Source: Allolobophora icterica | Taxonomy: Eukaryota > Annelida > Clitellata > Crassiclitellata > Lumbricidae | Length of the DNA: 64,000 nt | Assembly (NCBI GenBank): GCA_963556255.1 | Contig: OY744612.1 | Location: forward strand, 25,202,440 to 25,266,439 | Direction: 5' to 3' | Shown: piece after piece, positions 24,333 to 38,300 of the stretch | How the letters are laid out: the number at the start of each line of letters is the position of its first letter | How positions within the stretch are numbered: the first letter of the stretch is position 1 | The notes under the pieces: model-generated | Database searches by the model: none | What the model saw: the letters and a program-made list of their open reading frames with translations, nothing else | What the model was told of the DNA's origin: nothing | Translations under genes and position numbers: made by a program

Positions 24333-27099
24333 GGGATGCTTTAACGTTCTGGCCAATTTTCATTCTTTCTCTTGTCAATTTCTCCTTTTCTTTTTGCTAT
24401 TCCCATGCTACTTTCACCCGTATTATATCCCTTTCTCAAGTAGCCATTACGATTTTAGAATGTGGTTTTGCTTAGAAGTAACTACCAACAGACATCTCAT
24501 GCATTATGTCTCAAGCATAATGAAAACAGTGCTACAGAAGATTCCAGATAATATTTGTACCAAAACTCATTCATCACTGACAGCTTTTTTCTCCAAGTTA
24601 ATCTGTCACCTAGTCTACGACATTTTGCATTCAATCTACTAATCCAATTTTTTAGTGCTTGTCCCAGATGGGCTTAACCAGCAGTGTTTAAATTATCCAT
24701 TCAGATTTAGTTATGGGTAATTATTTTATATAGTTTTATATCATACGTTTAGTTAATTAGTTCGAGTTTTAATTTTAGTTAATTATAACTAAAACCTTAA
24801 ACTTTTAGCTATTATATTCTGAGTTCTAGTCAGTTTCAGTTATAGTTGCTACACTTGATATATAGTTTTTCTTCAGGCATTTTAAAAAGCTTCAAATTCA
24901 TATTAAGAAAGTTTTTCTTAAGAAGGTTTCAAGGCACAATAAAATGTTAATTACAACTGTAATTGATACAACTCACAAAAAGCTAAATCGCAGGAACCAG
25001 CTTACTCTGAGGCACTCAATGAAAAAACAAAACTGGCAATTCAGATATGGTTCCAAATCAAAATCTAAAATTTACAGCCCTCTCCATATACTGAGAATAT
25101 TCTTTTGAAATAAGTTATTCAAACTGGCACAGGCAAAATGTTGCTAGTAAGAGGACCATTAAGACATTAAGTGGTCCAACCTCTACCCTAGTACTAAAGG
25201 GTGTTTTAAAATGCAAGAAATATATTTATAGTAATTTGGACATAATCACACTGATGATAAACTGGAAAGTTAAGATTTTTCCCATTAACCTACCAAAATT
25301 GCAGAACCATTATGCGTTGAGAAAAAAATTTCTGCTGCTGATAAAGCACATTCCAAAACATGCTTTGTGTTGGCCAATCTCAACTGTGTGGTTATATTTG
25401 AATCAGACGGGCAACAGGCATAAACGCTTGTCTGGCCTACGTTAATTGACTCGATACTGTTATCAGTGGCGTTTTGCATTCTCTTATTTTGTAATTATAA
25501 GAGAAGCAAAATACTAGTAACACCAGTGTGACACAGCCTGTGTAAAGGCTCTTTTATTATACCATTTGTACATAAAGTTTGTTAACTTGCAAAACTTATC
25601 AACCAACTGTTAAAATAGTTCAGTAATTCCTTTTACAGTTACTGGCTTAATGCTGCACATTTAAAGTGATACTGCAACATTTCTCGTTTAAAAACATGTT
25701 GGTTCAGTTTACTGCATAGCATTCGTTTCACTGTTCAAGTTTGCATCTGAACTTAGCGAATTCCTTAGGATATGTTACTCACTGCAATTTGTGACAGTGG
25801 ACGAACACAGACTTTGTACATGTACTAAGAATTTATCATGCGGAAAAACCACCTGGTCAGCAAATCAAAACTAAGGCACTGCTATTGTTGATCTCACAAT
25901 GTGCACTGCAGCTCATACACTGCTAAACATATAGATGTGTGGGACACATGGGATTAAATCACAGAAATCGCTTATAAATCATCAATTTTTTCATCATATA
26001 TAATTTATCTTGTGACCAATCGAAATCCACATTTTCACCACAAAAATATTTTACCAGTAGATTTACTGTTTTGCTGCTTGATTACACTAGACGAAAATTT
26101 GTGGAAAAACTTACTCACATACACCCTGTCATCTACAATGTAAGGCATGGTCTTCAACGCTACACTGTCCTAATTGTTAACTTTGAGACTACAATAAATA
26201 TCATGCTATTGTACAATGAGGCCGTGCTAAAATGAGGCCATGTTCTAAAGCTGCATTAAATTACATTTAGGCTACATATTCATCGATCGCATTATGGCAG
26301 AGAACGCATCATAATAGTGTGCTATTAGGACGTTTAGAGCATAGTTAATTGCCATTTTCATAATCAATACATGAAGATAGGCCATCGTGTTCATGCTTCA
26401 GTCTCCGTATTCAGGTGACCCACCAATAAATGCCTGATGCCTACAATTAATTATTAATAATAAATTACCAGAGTGCTTCATATTCATCACTGCATCTTGA
26501 CTATGGAAGTATATAAGTCTAAGTAAATACATAAGTCTATATAGTAACACAGTACAAGTCTACTGGTTAGAGTTATTAAGACACTATCAAACATAACGTT
26601 AAAATCTGAAACCCAAAACTCCAATGAACAAACGCTCCCTAGTCCACGCATTTTACACTTCCAGGCACTAAATCAAATGGAAGCATATATAAAATCATGA
26701 CTTCAATATAGTTTTACTTCCACCCAACTTGGTTTGATATTCACATTTTGATATTTGGTATGGAAAACCACAGGTAAAACAATTATTTAAGATTTAAATA
26801 TTGTCAAATTTATCTACAGGTTATTTAAGAAAAGCACCAATCAACAACAGTTAGCCACCAGAGTCTCAAACTGATCCCAACTAGTGTACAAAAGGGTCCC
26901 AAAAGTATTGCCTCATGGGGCCCCAAAAGGGCCTAAACACAGAAACCCTGATTTCAAACATTTCTCATTGTATACATCCAGTAACTGGTCCCACTAAGGA
27001 CATTATGCTTTTTATATATATCATGTTATCCACCTAATCGTAATCATACACTAAAAATTTCTAAAGTGCCACTCGATAGCTGAGTGCAGAGTCAAGGTG

Positions 27100-27540
27100 C
27101 AGTGTTTAGATGGTTGGGTTGGAGAACTTGAGATGAGCAGTGACTGGGGGGGGGAGGGGTCAGGAAAGATGAGAAAGTGGAGCGGAGTGACTGGATGGAG
27201 TTCTAAGAGTTCACAAAGATACCTGACTGGGAATATATTGTGAGGAGTTGTAGGTTAGTGATAGGACTTTGAAGTTGATTCACTCTGGGATTTTCAGCCA
27301 ATGAAGTGATTTGAGGATGGGAGTGATATGGTGATGTTCAGGATAATGAGTTTCGGATAAGTCGCATATGCTTAATTTAGGTGAATTCAAGGTTGAAGGA
27401 GATGGAATTGCAGTAATCAAGCTTGGAGTGGACAAAGGATGTAGCATTAGTGGAGGCAATCGCCAGAAATTCCAAAATGCCTCCACCAATTGGCTAACTG
27501 GGCCAAAAAGACCCAACACGGAAAGATTATAGTTTAACAC
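27100..27540 (-). pseudogene. Decayed LINE fragment (CR1/L2-like C-terminus)
   Basis: The minus-strand frame includes 'HHITPILKSLHWLKIPE' followed by 'INFKVLSLTYNS', the conserved region C-terminal to the RT domain in CR1/L2-type LINEs. Stops and frame slips follow. No catalytic motifs are present. Confidence 0.6.
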
Positions 27541-28529
27541 GTTTTCTCACTACTGTATACAATAACTCACAGATAACTAGCTGGTAGTAATGAGGTTTAT
27601 ATGCTTCATGAAGTGATTATCTGCCGAGGCAATCCGAAGAAAATCGCCGTGTAATGCATGTTCAGCAATAACAGGTGCACCTTTGTCTCGCAATCCAGTA
27701 GCAGCATAAAAATATCTTAAACAGTGCCTTATAGATTTTCAATTACATGATTTTTAAAATAATAATATTACCAACCATCGAATAGAAGCTAATATGCCTA
27801 ACACGCCACAAAATCGAGACAATTCAAGGTAGACGTTCGGTTGTGACAGAAACAGCACGTATCTTACCTGTGAAAACTTACTTTACGTTAGTCGTTCATT
27901 AAACTTAAGTAAAAATCCGATAAAAATTAGGAAATTTGACAGGTTGTTAAATAACAACGGCCGTCGCGTCAAGCAGCAAGCTTGTCACCTAACTCCGCAC
28001 TGATGGATTTGCCAACAGCCCATAGGTCAATATTACGATCTGGTACTGGTTCTCTACTTTCCGCGTTTAACTAACAGCTGCTGTCGAGATTCTTTAGAAC
28101 CATCCATTTTCAATTAAATGAGCAAACCATTTAAATTATTCAAATGGAACTTCATCTTGTTGAAACATGTTAGATTTAAAACTAGATTTGACACAAAGTT
28201 CATTTGCATTAACTAGGATGAAATCTTTTGGGGTTCAGATCGGTAAAGTATGCAAATTCATATAATTAGGTATGCATATTATACATATCTCTCCGATCGT
28301 CTGTCGATCATTGATCACCTCTGCGTCGACACCTTTGGACTTTGGTGATGTTACGTAATGAAATTTTAGCGTAGGCCCATGAACCGAACCTAACCTATCT
28401 GTCTATCGATGTTGTTTTAACTAAACGTCTGTGACTAATTAAGCCGGTTCCTTGACATGTAAGCTTTCGTTTGGGCGCTAGCCTAGCTAGCTGTAGGCCT
28501 AATCGTAGGCCTAATGACAATCTCGAGAT

Positions 28530-28900
28530 TTTCTACAGCCCCCAAAAAGCGGGAAGTCGCGCAAAGCATGGGCGGCGATCATGGGGGGGGGGCGCGAGGG
28601 GGACATGTGACATGTCCTCCTACCTTTAAGAGTGGGGGGACACGCCATACATTTGGCCCCCACAAATTTTGAAGAAACACCAAAAAGGCGGAGAAATGTA
28701 ATAGCGCGTGAGGGTTTTCGCTGCCTTTTTTGACCGGATGGGTAAAAACTCAATTTTGAGCAGAAGTGTCCCCCCAAAATTCTCAGAAAGAAGAAGAAAT
28801 GAATTCCTAAAAAGGTCATCAACCAAACTATATGGCCGACTTCCTCCCCTCTCAGACAAGATCGCCGCCACAGGCGGGAAGCATGCATGCTATATTATTG
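28530..28900. repeat. G-rich repetitive sequence near WDR75 5' side
   Basis: Contains 'gggcggcgatcatgggggg', a GC-rich 'cgcgagggggacatgtgac' stretch and 'gccgccacaggcggg'. The composition is unlike the surrounding A+T-rich DNA and resembles a MITE body. Boundaries and target duplication could not be fixed. Confidence 0.35.
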
Positions 28901-29323
28901 TCATGTACGAACAATACTTAAGACCTTGAGCTCGGCCAATTATACTGTGGCTCGGTTCCGATTTAGCATGGAAAATATACACTAACAACAATGCATCCAC
29001 TGCAAGGTTCACTAAATATGGAAGGCCTACAAAAAGTTGTCAAGAACGCTAATCCGGTTATAACCAACGACCTCTTATATACAACGACCGGATTATATTA
29101 GTATATATTGAAGTTTTAGCCCTATCTGTAACAAATCATAGAGCTATATAAATGTACTTATGTTTGTTGCACTCTATAGATATGTTGCCCTCGATGGTTT
29201 GTTCTTGTTCTTATATTACTGCCATTAGCACATGTTCTTCTATCTAGCTGTTGTAATAAATAGAAGCCAAACATTAATTGTAAAAATCTGCTTGACAGGT
29301 TGTTTTTAAAAATAAAATCAACC

Positions 29324-32300
29324 ATGGGGACAGTAAATACCGAATGTAAACTGAAGCTTCGCGGAGGTGGAAACATGGTGGATTGCAAACCTGTTTTCCC
29401 GAACGACCCTTGGTGGTATGATTTTCAACTTGTCTGTTTAAAGAGAGATTGTTGGAATAATTCAGTATAAAACAGAGAATACAGTAGATCTTCAGAAATT
29501 GATTTTGATATATAGTATGGCTAGCTATGTAACTATGATCGTGTTTAATGGTCTAAATATAAAGCTTACTGCTGTGCTGGGTTTCAGAAAACAAGTGTTG
29601 CTTAGGGGTGCGTTCCGTACATAAGACCGATGAAACTGTTTTGGAGCAAAAAGGCATATTGATTTTAATATAGAACTGGGTAATTGCAAAGATCTCAAGG
29701 CCTTTGACCAATGACCATGTAAACAATATGGCCGCCTCTGACTCCAAGGGATTAGAGTACTGCTACCTACCAGCGTCCTCACATGATGTAAATTTTTGGG
29801 CAAATCACTAAAGTAAGTAAGTAATTAGTGACAAACACCAAAATACAAGTTCTCTTAAACCTTAGTTACTATTGTATATATTATGGTCCAAATAAAAGTT
29901 CTGTTTAACCTATAGTATATTATATTATAATTTCCAACCAAATTAAAGTTAACTACCGTTTCACCTGCGTAAACACGTGTGTTAGTGACTAATTACTTAC
30001 TTAGGAAATTACAGTGTAACTTTCAAAGATGCATATGGCTACTATTAAGGACAGGAATGAGCACTCTTTTTACACCATGCAAGTTTTAACCATTTTCTAG
30101 GCAATAATGTTTTAATGGTTTTTTTGTAACAGTTCTCTGCTTTGTGCAAGTGACAACAAGTTGAAAGTGCTCAGGAATGGAAAGTGTATCCGTACACACA
30201 GTGGTCACAATGCAAAAATCACAAGCATTGTCGTGAATCCAAATAATGAGTTTCAGGTAATATTACAAACTGATTACAGGTGATCTTTTAAATAGTAGGG
30301 CACCTAAGCTGAAACTAGTCTGCTAGGTGTTGCTAGTGCATTATGAGTTAAAGGTATAGAAGTCATGTGACAATATAAACATCAGTGGTAATGTATTTAT
30401 GATGTAGACATCTATGTTGCCATTATTGTAACGTACAAGTCATCAACTGATTGGTCGCTTCTAAGCAAAATGACATTCCAAAATATGACCTTTGGAAAAA
30501 ACTAGTCAAAATCCATGAGGCCCCAAAGACTGGAAGGCAGATGATCAAGGATAAGCAGTCTGACCGGAGGATAGGCAACCTCAAAAATCAGATTTTGACC
30601 GGGCTTTTTCGGCAGATTATTTTCTTAACTACAATCTCACTAGAAGCAACCATATTCCTTGTGCATTAACATGATGGTGCCATGGAAGTCATTAGATCAG
30701 AGGATGATTAGTTCAAAATTAAAAAAATTATGGCCATCTGGCTTACTGTAATGATTCATGCAACTTGAAAGTGACTTAGATTTTTAAGAGAGGTTGGTCT
30801 AAACCTACATTATGTTTGCTTTGTTGTAGGCATTGACCAGCTCGCTTGATTGCACTGTCATCAGGTGGGACTGGGTATTTGGTGGGTTAGTGTCTCAATA
30901 CAAGTTTGAACATCCAGTATTTGCAATCTACCCAGACAAAGAAAACAGATATTTTGCCATCACCGGCACTAACAAAGAAAGTAAGAGTCTTCTGTTATAA
31001 AAGCATCTTCTGTTATAAAAGCCCAACATCGAGCTTTTGCTGTAACAGGTCCCTCTGCCTGGAATGGTCTTCCATCTCAACTTTGAACTAAACTCATGAT
31101 GGGAATCTCCCTGCATCGACTCACTTGCTCAAGACGTTTCTGTTTCCATGGGGCTCATGCACTGACGGTGCCTCTGAATAGTCTATACTGCAAGAGGCGC
31201 CTCATAAATTACTAGATACGATACGATCTTGCGAAAATTTGCAAATTTAGAATGACATGGAGTCAGATTTATCAGTGGTTGCTTCTGTTTCAAGTAACCC
31301 TGGAAGAGAAGTGATAGCTGCATTTTGTTTTAATTTGAAGTAATCCAGCAAGATGGCTGAAAACATCTTTTATAAAAGCTCAACCTGTTCTGTTTTCATT
31401 TTGAAGTTATCTTGCTAAAACATCAACATCATTTGTATAAAAATAATTTTGTGTTTGTTTTAACATAACATCTTTTCAATCTTTGAAATTTGTTTGTTCA
31501 GGCTGTAACCTAATCCGATTCACACTTAGCGAAAACCTGAGAGAAGTTGTCAAGGTTAAAGTTCTGAGTGAAGGAATTGTTGGAGCACAGAACCATTGTG
31601 ATGTTGGATGCAAGGTTGGTCTCTGTATTTAATAAAAAAATGGCTGTCTACAACTGTTCATTATACCTCTTTTCTGCACAGTTGAAGCTGTTTGGCTCGA
31701 GTGCTTGCATTGTAACACAGTTTGCAGGTTTGAGTGTCCCCTGTGTAGGGACCTTGAGCAAGTCCTGGATGCACTAAGTGCCGTCATTTGATCTTTAGTT
31801 ATTAAATAGTGGCACTTGATAAATGCAGAAATAACGATACACAGGAACTGCCTGGCATGCTTAACTGTAACACAGATACTGTTATAGATGAAACGTGGTT
31901 ATTTCTCTGACCAGTTGCATTCAGCTTCTCCGACAGATTTTGATATATATGATTTCCCTTGAAGTTACCACCAATTAATACTTTGTGCATTGTAATAATG
32001 GTGCAAAAGGAGTCATTAGATTATATTAGTTATCACTCGTTCTTTAATTTTTTTAGTAGAGATTAGCAGCCAGTGAAGTTGATCATGCATCAAGAATTTA
32101 ATTTATTTTCTCATTGCAGGGAGAGTTTGTTGCTTTCATCAAACGAAAGTCTATGTTTGTCTACAACCCTGCAACAAAAGAATTAAAAAAGTAAATAATT
32201 TTTTAGATTGATGTATTTAGTACTTTGATACTTATAATTTATTCACAATTTACTATTTTAAGGGAATTTGTCATTAAATTTTGTTATTGTGAGTTTGGAT

Positions 32301-35300
32301 GGTTGTTGGTTGAGCGCGTATCATTTTCTTAATTTGGTATGAGATTTATATTTAATTTAATTTGTAAATGCTGCAACCTGTTTTTTTGTAGATATACTGC
32401 TGGTAAGCATTTGACGTGTGTCACATGTCATCCAACGGAGAACTCTATAGCAACCGGATGCAAAGATGGGTCAATTGTCCTCTGGTTTGTAGGCAATTTT
32501 TATTGTATGGAATTAAGTAAGTTCTTGTAGCATTTGGAAAAAGTTTATGGAGTGTGGTTTTGGAATGGCAAGCCTTCGCTGGTATCTGATTTTGCGAATG
32601 TGCCTGGAAATGCAGTTGCATTGAAGTGCTGGCTGGCCATGGAAAAGGCAGTGGAGAAGACCAAGGCTGTTGAATAGAGCCATTCCACCTTGACTGATGT
32701 GGACTAATGTTTCAAAGTTAAGAAAATGAAGCAATGTAGGAGTTGGATATTTAGCCACTTTTCTATGGGCTGCAATCTCATCAACAGTATCAGTAGTGTT
32801 CTGTGACATTATTTTTTTATTATATATTTTCTTATTTATTTAGTTTACTTGTATGTTATATTGCTATAGAAGTTGTTAGCGTAGATCACGAGAGACTGCG
32901 GTGAAGTTATGTTGAGGCGTAAGTCAATTAGTGGATCTTATGGGGGACTTCATTTCAACACGAATTCAAACAAATTTAGAAGAATTCATTTAGCCTTCAA
33001 TTGTATGGTGACCATTGGTGAGCTCTCACCTTGTCACCTTGTGCTGTCAACTCCTGGAGCTCTAGCGATCGTCATGATAAACATTCTCCATTGCTTCCTA
33101 TTCGAAGTCAGGTCCCTTAGTTCTTCCAGATTCATGCCAGTTACATCGTGAATCTCATCCATCCATTTCTTCCTTGGTCGACCCCGTCTTTTTTTCCCCT
33201 CACCACAAGCCAACATCATTTCCTTTTCTAGCCCATCAGATCGCATAACATGACCAAAGAATCCTAGCTTCGATCTTGTCACCTTTTGTTTTAATGACTC
33301 TTCATTCTCGACACCAATCTCCACTCGTATTGATTCGTTCGTCCTTTTCTCTGTCCATGATATTCTCAACATTTTTCTCCATATCCACATTTCACATGCG
33401 TTGACCTTTTTGTCCATGTTCTTTGTCATTGTCCACGACTCGCAACCATACAGAACCGTTGGAAAGATTAGGGCTCTCACGAGCCTTTTTTTTGTATCTA
33501 TGCTCACATGCTTGTCCTTCCATATCTTTTCCAGTCCAATCATTGCAGCTTTCCCAATCGCAATCCTTCGTTTTATTTCTGTATCACATTTTCCTTCTTT
33601 TTCAACCAATGATCCCAGGAAAGTGAAGCTTTCTACCACCTCTATTTCTTCTCCATCAATCTATTGAACAAAATGATAGAGCTGCCAAAATGCGCTGTTA
33701 GCTATAAAAGCTGCTGTTGTGAAATGGTTGCTATTAGATCTGTTGTTACTTTGCATTTCATTGCACAGACGATCCTGTAAAGTGACAGATTATGTTACAA
33801 TTACATTTTTATTATAGGCAAAATTTCTTAGACACAAAGTCCATTGTGCTGAAGTCCGTTAAACACTGGCATTCACTACCAGTGCGAGCACTTGAGTACA
33901 CTGCCGAAGGTAAGACCTTTGCTGTTATCAGAGACTACTACCAAGATATCATGGTATTGAGGGAAAAAATTGGAAAATTAAATGACAGAAGTTTTATATT
34001 TATTTGAAAAAACAAACAAACTCTTAGATTTTAAGAGATTTTGAATCTGTAGAAGTGCAGATCTTAGCATTAAACAGACATGGCAATAGAAACTGAGTAT
34101 TTGTTTGCAGTCTGCTTCAATGCAAAGGTCTTCCAACATGAAGTCTTGTCCTAGAAAACCATATGGTATTTTGAAGGAATACACTTGTACTTGGGTTTAG
34201 TCAGTGGGTTTAAATGATGCTATTTAAATATCAATTTACATTACATTGCTTCTTTCATGATTGTTCCCATGTCTATGACTACATAAACATTTTCTGCATT
34301 AACATCTGAATGGTTCTTCTGACTTCAGAAGAAGAGCAGTCCTTTAAGCTAGCCCTGAGGCAGCCATGGGTATGAAGTGTTAGCAACTTAATTTCTTAGC
34401 CTTGACTTATGAGGGTGGGTGGCCATTCCTTTCCCTTGCTGTCTCATCTTCCCACCAACAGTGTACGGTCAGTGAACTCATTATAGCTGAGTTGGCTAGG
34501 TGTCACAGGTGGGGCAGAAATCTCGAACCAAGTATCTGACCTGGCGGGGATTTGAACCCCGACCTCTTGATTGACAGTCCAGCATGTTGATCACTACACT
34601 ATCGAGCACCTTTTACCCTAGCCTGACCTAGGTGGATATGGATGATGGCACAGAAAGTGACCCTGGCTGTGGTGGAGGTGTGTTGACTAGGCACTGGTGA
34701 AGATGCTGGTGTCGCTGACGCAGTTTCTGAGCGGTGCCGAGATAGTTCTGAGATTTCTGATACATCTGTTACATCGATTGTCTGCATCGTGGTCTGTTCT
34801 GTAGCAAATCTGGTCTGTAAGCTGCGAGGACTTTGGGTGAAAACTCTGAACAAGTTGTTTGCACACATGTGTCTCTGCCACTAAAAAGAATTTGATAGAG
34901 ACTTAAGCTGGGAAGTAAATGGCAAGTCTTTTGATGCGCTGTCCGATATCCAGGACCTTGTGGTGCATCCACTGATGTCTTAAGGGACTAACTAAGAGCA
35001 GGAAAGACAGTCGCCCCTATATTTTACTTGGAAAATTGAAACTTCACTAATGCATAATGATTGATGTTTTCAGGGTCAGTGTTGCTAAGTGGAGGATATG
35101 AATGCGTCCTCGTTAAGTGGGCTTTGCCAACGTTTAAAAAGTCAAACACTCTACCTCGTCTAGAATCGCCCATCGTTGGCATCGCCTGCTCCAAAGACAG
35201 TGCTCACTATGCTGTCTGCTACAGTGATAATGGTAAGTCAACGGCCGTTGTATTTGGCAGGTGTCAATGTTTTTGTCCATTTTCAGCATCTTTTACTTTT

Positions 35301-38300
35301 CTATTCACAGAACTGCTTTGTCCCACAGCCACATTCCAACGGCTTGGGGAGTTTTTTAAAAGGAAATGTATAAATGTCCAGATACCTATATACATAATCT
35401 ATGTTGAGCACTAGTTAGCGTCAGTAGGCTATTTATGTATTCCCATTTGCTGTCAGCCTGTTCTATGGTTTTATGACAAGTACCCAAAGTACAACTTACC
35501 ATGAAGCATACTTATTTACCTAGTTATGTAATTGACATTCTTTTGAGAGGTACTTGGAAGGTGTCATATTAACAGTCTTTATAAGACAAACATTGATTAT
35601 AGTGTTGATGATGACGTTACAGTGGTAAAAGTATGACTTGTTTTTTTTAGGTATTCAGGTGATCAATAATCACTTTGTTATTGAGCACACCTACCAGGGT
35701 CTAGTGATGGCATACCATGACAAACTGATGATGAAACGCCCGATTGAAACGGGACTTCACTTTGACCCCAGGTCAGGTGCTCTGGTTCTTAATGGCCGCC
35801 ATGGTCACCTGCAATTCTTCAATGTGAAGAACGAAGAACAGCTGTACCAGGTATTGCAACTCTTGTGTAGTTGAGTCACTGATGTCTTAGTGCCTGATCA
35901 TATCCATGTGTAATCTAGTCCTTGACTGACTAATCAAATCCTATCCTAATCTTATTCTCAGCTAATCTTATCCTCACCAAATGTTAATCATCTCTTATTC
36001 TAGTCGTTGCCTAAGCTAGTCCTCGGCAAGTCTAATCAGTGCCTAATGTCCTTGTTCACTCTAATCATTGCCTGATCTAGTTGTCTAATCAGATCTCCAG
36101 TTAATTTAATCTGTAGCTAATCTAATCCATGCCTTATCACCTTGTTTGATCTAATATATGCCTGGTCTTGTACCTGCTAATCTAAACCCTGCCTATTTTA
36201 TTGTTTTCGTGTGATTGTTATTTTTGTCTGATCTATTCCTTGCCCTATTAATGCTCTGAATAATCTAAACCTCGCCTAATCTAAACTTGCACAATGAAAC
36301 AGCGTTCCGGCATCTTTGAGAGATTTTCAATTAAATACAATACAAACATTGAGATTGATGCATTAGCCGATATTTGTTTATCGGTCATTTCATATCGGTG
36401 TAATTTACATTCTGTGTTACAGTTGAACATCACTGGTGAGAACTTCATCTCTCCAGATAGCCTTGATGATCCGCTTGATCTGACGGAAGTGGAGAACATG
36501 GCATTTGACGTCAACGGAGACTGGCTGGCAACAATCGAACGCCGGAACCCAAAGCATGATTCATGCATTTGGGGTGGACTCAAGTTCTGGAGTTATGAGA
36601 AGGAGTCCATGACGTAGGTTGAAACGGTTCAAAAATATTCATCAGCAGCTATAGCCTTGTTGTCCTATGCACATCCTATGTTTCTGTATACATGTCTATG
36701 ATTAGCTTTTCATTTATTTAGCTTTAACTTTATTTGTTTGACATGCCTTATATGCATGCATGTCTGGCTATAAGTGTGTGATAGTGAATAAAGGTTTAGA
36801 ATATGTGGTATGCCAGGGTAAATTTTTACAAATTGTTATAGTCTTTTTACAATTGCGTTCATGGTCCATGGCTAATGTGACATTGGCTTAACCAACACGC
36901 AGATCCTGCATATAGGAGGGACTAGCTTTGTTGTGTTAGGTGCAGAATTGAGGTGAGCATTTCAAGGGTCAATTTCATGCCCTGCTTTTTGTATGTATTT
37001 ATGTATGTATTTTTGCATGTATGGATGTATGTTTGAATCCGGACATTTGAAGATTTCTGTGTAAGAGTCTAACATCTATGCTTCTCTTTACATGTATCCG
37101 ATGTATATATCGAAATATATAGCGCCTTGTAGGATTATTTTCTGTAATGGAAATATCTAAATCTATTTACTTATCTATGAATTTATTTTTATATTTATTT
37201 GTTCTTTATATCAGTGTTTGTGGCTATTATTGTTGTTTCTAGTTTCACACTGAACACGTTCGCAAGCATCGAATATGACGCAACGCACCGGGAGAAAGTC
37301 TGCACCCTCAAATTTCGTCCGGCTGGCCATCCACTGGCTGTAACCATCTGTCCAGAGGAAAAGATTTTCAAGTTATGGTGCGTCGTGGAAGATGACCGTG
37401 GTAAGTGACATATACTGCTATGCTGGTAAACTGTAATGCACCCAATTATTATATTTACCCCTGCTACGTGTCGCCCTACTTGAAAAAGGACACCTTAGAC
37501 TGTGATATTTCCTCATCCTCGGTGCAGTGGTTGGGATGTACATGGTGGTGGTAGCCTGCCAGTGGTGAAATCAAATTACCCGAGCACTCTATGCTGACTG
37601 ATGAACTTCGTTATAACTTTTAGTCTAGTGCTATTTTAATTGTCTTGGTGCTTACTTGATTATGTACCTTTGTTCTGCTTAGAGTGGGAAATGGTAAATG
37701 ATGTTGAGCACGGAAAACTATATATTTCTTGCACCTCACTGAAATTTTACATGTTTGTGTGTATGTCAGACACTTACTATAGTGGTTCTTAGTATATATC
37801 TCAAAAGTGATATGCAATTTTTGCTCTGGCTCAGAGGTCCTGGTTTGCACAAGGCCACAGATGCAGTCTGTGTGGCCCAGTAGTTTCTCTTTCTGCTATG
37901 ATGCTTTTTTCTGCTGGGAAGCAAGCAACATTGTTTTCATGACTGACACCGTTTAACTGCATAATACTTAGTTGTAACACTTTGACCTACACTCCTTTCA
38001 GAAAATATGCTCGTTTGGAGGCCCTACTGGGAACGAGGGTTCATGGAAAAGAAGCCGACTTCAGGCGACTTTCACGAAAGTGGCACAGTACTGGCCATTG
38101 CATTTGAAGACGAGGTAGCCTTCTTCGATCCAGAAAAGCCATTCAAGTCGCCAGTCACTCACAGTCCAACTTACAATGAGATGCTCTCAAACAAAAATAT
38201 CAGGTATTTCTGACTGTTGTAATGTAGAATAAAATGCTGTAAAGCGCAAATAATAGACCTGTGTTGTATATGTGTGTGTGCACAAATAGACAGAATCTTT

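Larger units (their letters stand above)
17836..29323. other. Intergenic region between TULP and WDR75, mostly gene-free
   Basis: Apart from the repeats listed separately, I see no conserved exon in this interval. 21180-21740 contains an imperfect duplication (block 'attctagctatcgcctaaac' at 21409 and 21698). 24690-24870 is rich in 'tagttaatta' words. 27780-28500 is CpG-richer than its surroundings and could include a promoter, but no start site can be fixed from sequence. Confidence 0.4.

Noticed and set aside
28511..28888. 125-codon minus-strand frame upstream of WDR75
   Set aside because: Lies in G-rich repeat-like DNA, overlaps other frames, and has no family motif or splice support.
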